Below are positions 6,341 to 6,371 of a stretch of DNA of 6,371 nucleotides, in pieces. Below the pieces are notes generated by a model. It did no database searches and was not told the DNA's origin. It saw nothing but the letters and a program-made list of their open reading frames with translations. Numbering within the stretch: the first letter of the stretch is position 1; every line of letters starts with the position of its first letter. Both the position numbers and the translations under genes were made by a program. Source of the DNA: Deltaproteobacteria bacterium. GTDB lineage: Bacteria > Myxococcota_A > Polyangia > Polyangiales > Houyiibacteriaceae. Location of the stretch: assembly GCA_027295555.1 (NCBI GenBank), contig JAPUKT010000005.1, positions 1 through 6,371 on the forward strand, in the 5' to 3' direction.

Positions 6341-6371
6341 ATGGTCGCCACAATCCTCGTCGTCGATGACG
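6341..6371 (+). CDS. Response regulator receiver domain, N-terminal fragment
   Basis: Only ten codons lie inside the window: MVATILVVDD. The ILVVDD pattern, a hydrophobic first beta strand ending in two acidic residues, is the classic N-terminus of a receiver domain, where those acids help bind magnesium beside the phosphorylated aspartate. An in-frame TAA at 6329-6331 rules out an earlier start. No ribosome site is visible upstream. The rest of the gene, including any output domain, is outside the window. It diverges from the STAS gene with 55 bp between them. Ten codons are little evidence, but the motif is distinctive. Confidence 0.65.
   Translation, partial: MVATILVVDD

Noticed and set aside
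6333..6343. CATG-TTG-CATG dyad at the response-regulator start
   Set aside because: The arms are only four bases of a self-complementary word, so this is too short to call an operator.

Overview
This is a GC-rich bacterial window. Its gene content suggests the Myxococcota (myxobacteria and relatives): two consecutive exported tetratricopeptide (TPR) proteins, a small exported protein of a type often labelled 'dihydrolipoamide acetyltransferase' in those genomes, and an ECF sigma/anti-sigma pair whose anti-sigma factor carries a TPR-like periplasmic part. The taxonomic guess rests on recalled family resemblance, not on a search.

Left block, minus strand (about 3811 down to 1): a sigma70-like promoter (TTGACC, 18-nt spacer, TATAAG) reads leftwards into three tightly coupled genes. 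First is a 236-aa exported protein with a coiled coil and a beta-rich domain. Next is a 799-aa exported TPR plus coiled-coil protein, joined by a 1-nt TAATG overlap. Last is a further exported TPR protein, joined by a 4-nt ATGA overlap and cut by the left window edge. All three have N-terminal signal sequences, so this looks like a co-translated set of cell-envelope proteins, probably subunits of one periplasmic assembly. Its exact job cannot be read from the sequence.

Middle block, plus strand (3972 to about 5430, with an open frame to 5766): an ECF-type sigma factor overlaps by 11 nt with a membrane-anchored anti-sigma factor. The anti-sigma factor has an N-terminal CXXC...CXXC cluster in place of the usual His-containing zinc motif, one transmembrane helix, a low-complexity linker and a TPR-like C-terminal part. 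It lacks a stop where one would be expected. The open frame continues 291 bp into the opposite strand of the next gene, which suggests a lost stop, a frameshift, or real read-through.

Right block: a minus-strand gene (6285 to 5476) encodes a protein with a C-terminal STAS-like domain whose usual phosphorylatable Ser/Thr position is not conserved. Diverging from it, the first ten codons of a response-regulator receiver domain begin at 6341 and run off the right edge, possibly on a leaderless transcript.

The 250-bp divergent region at 3722-3971 holds the promoter of the envelope operon and two inverted repeats that look like candidate regulator sites. Overall the window pairs an envelope TPR operon with three regulatory proteins or modules. 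No mobile element, CRISPR array or RNA gene was seen.
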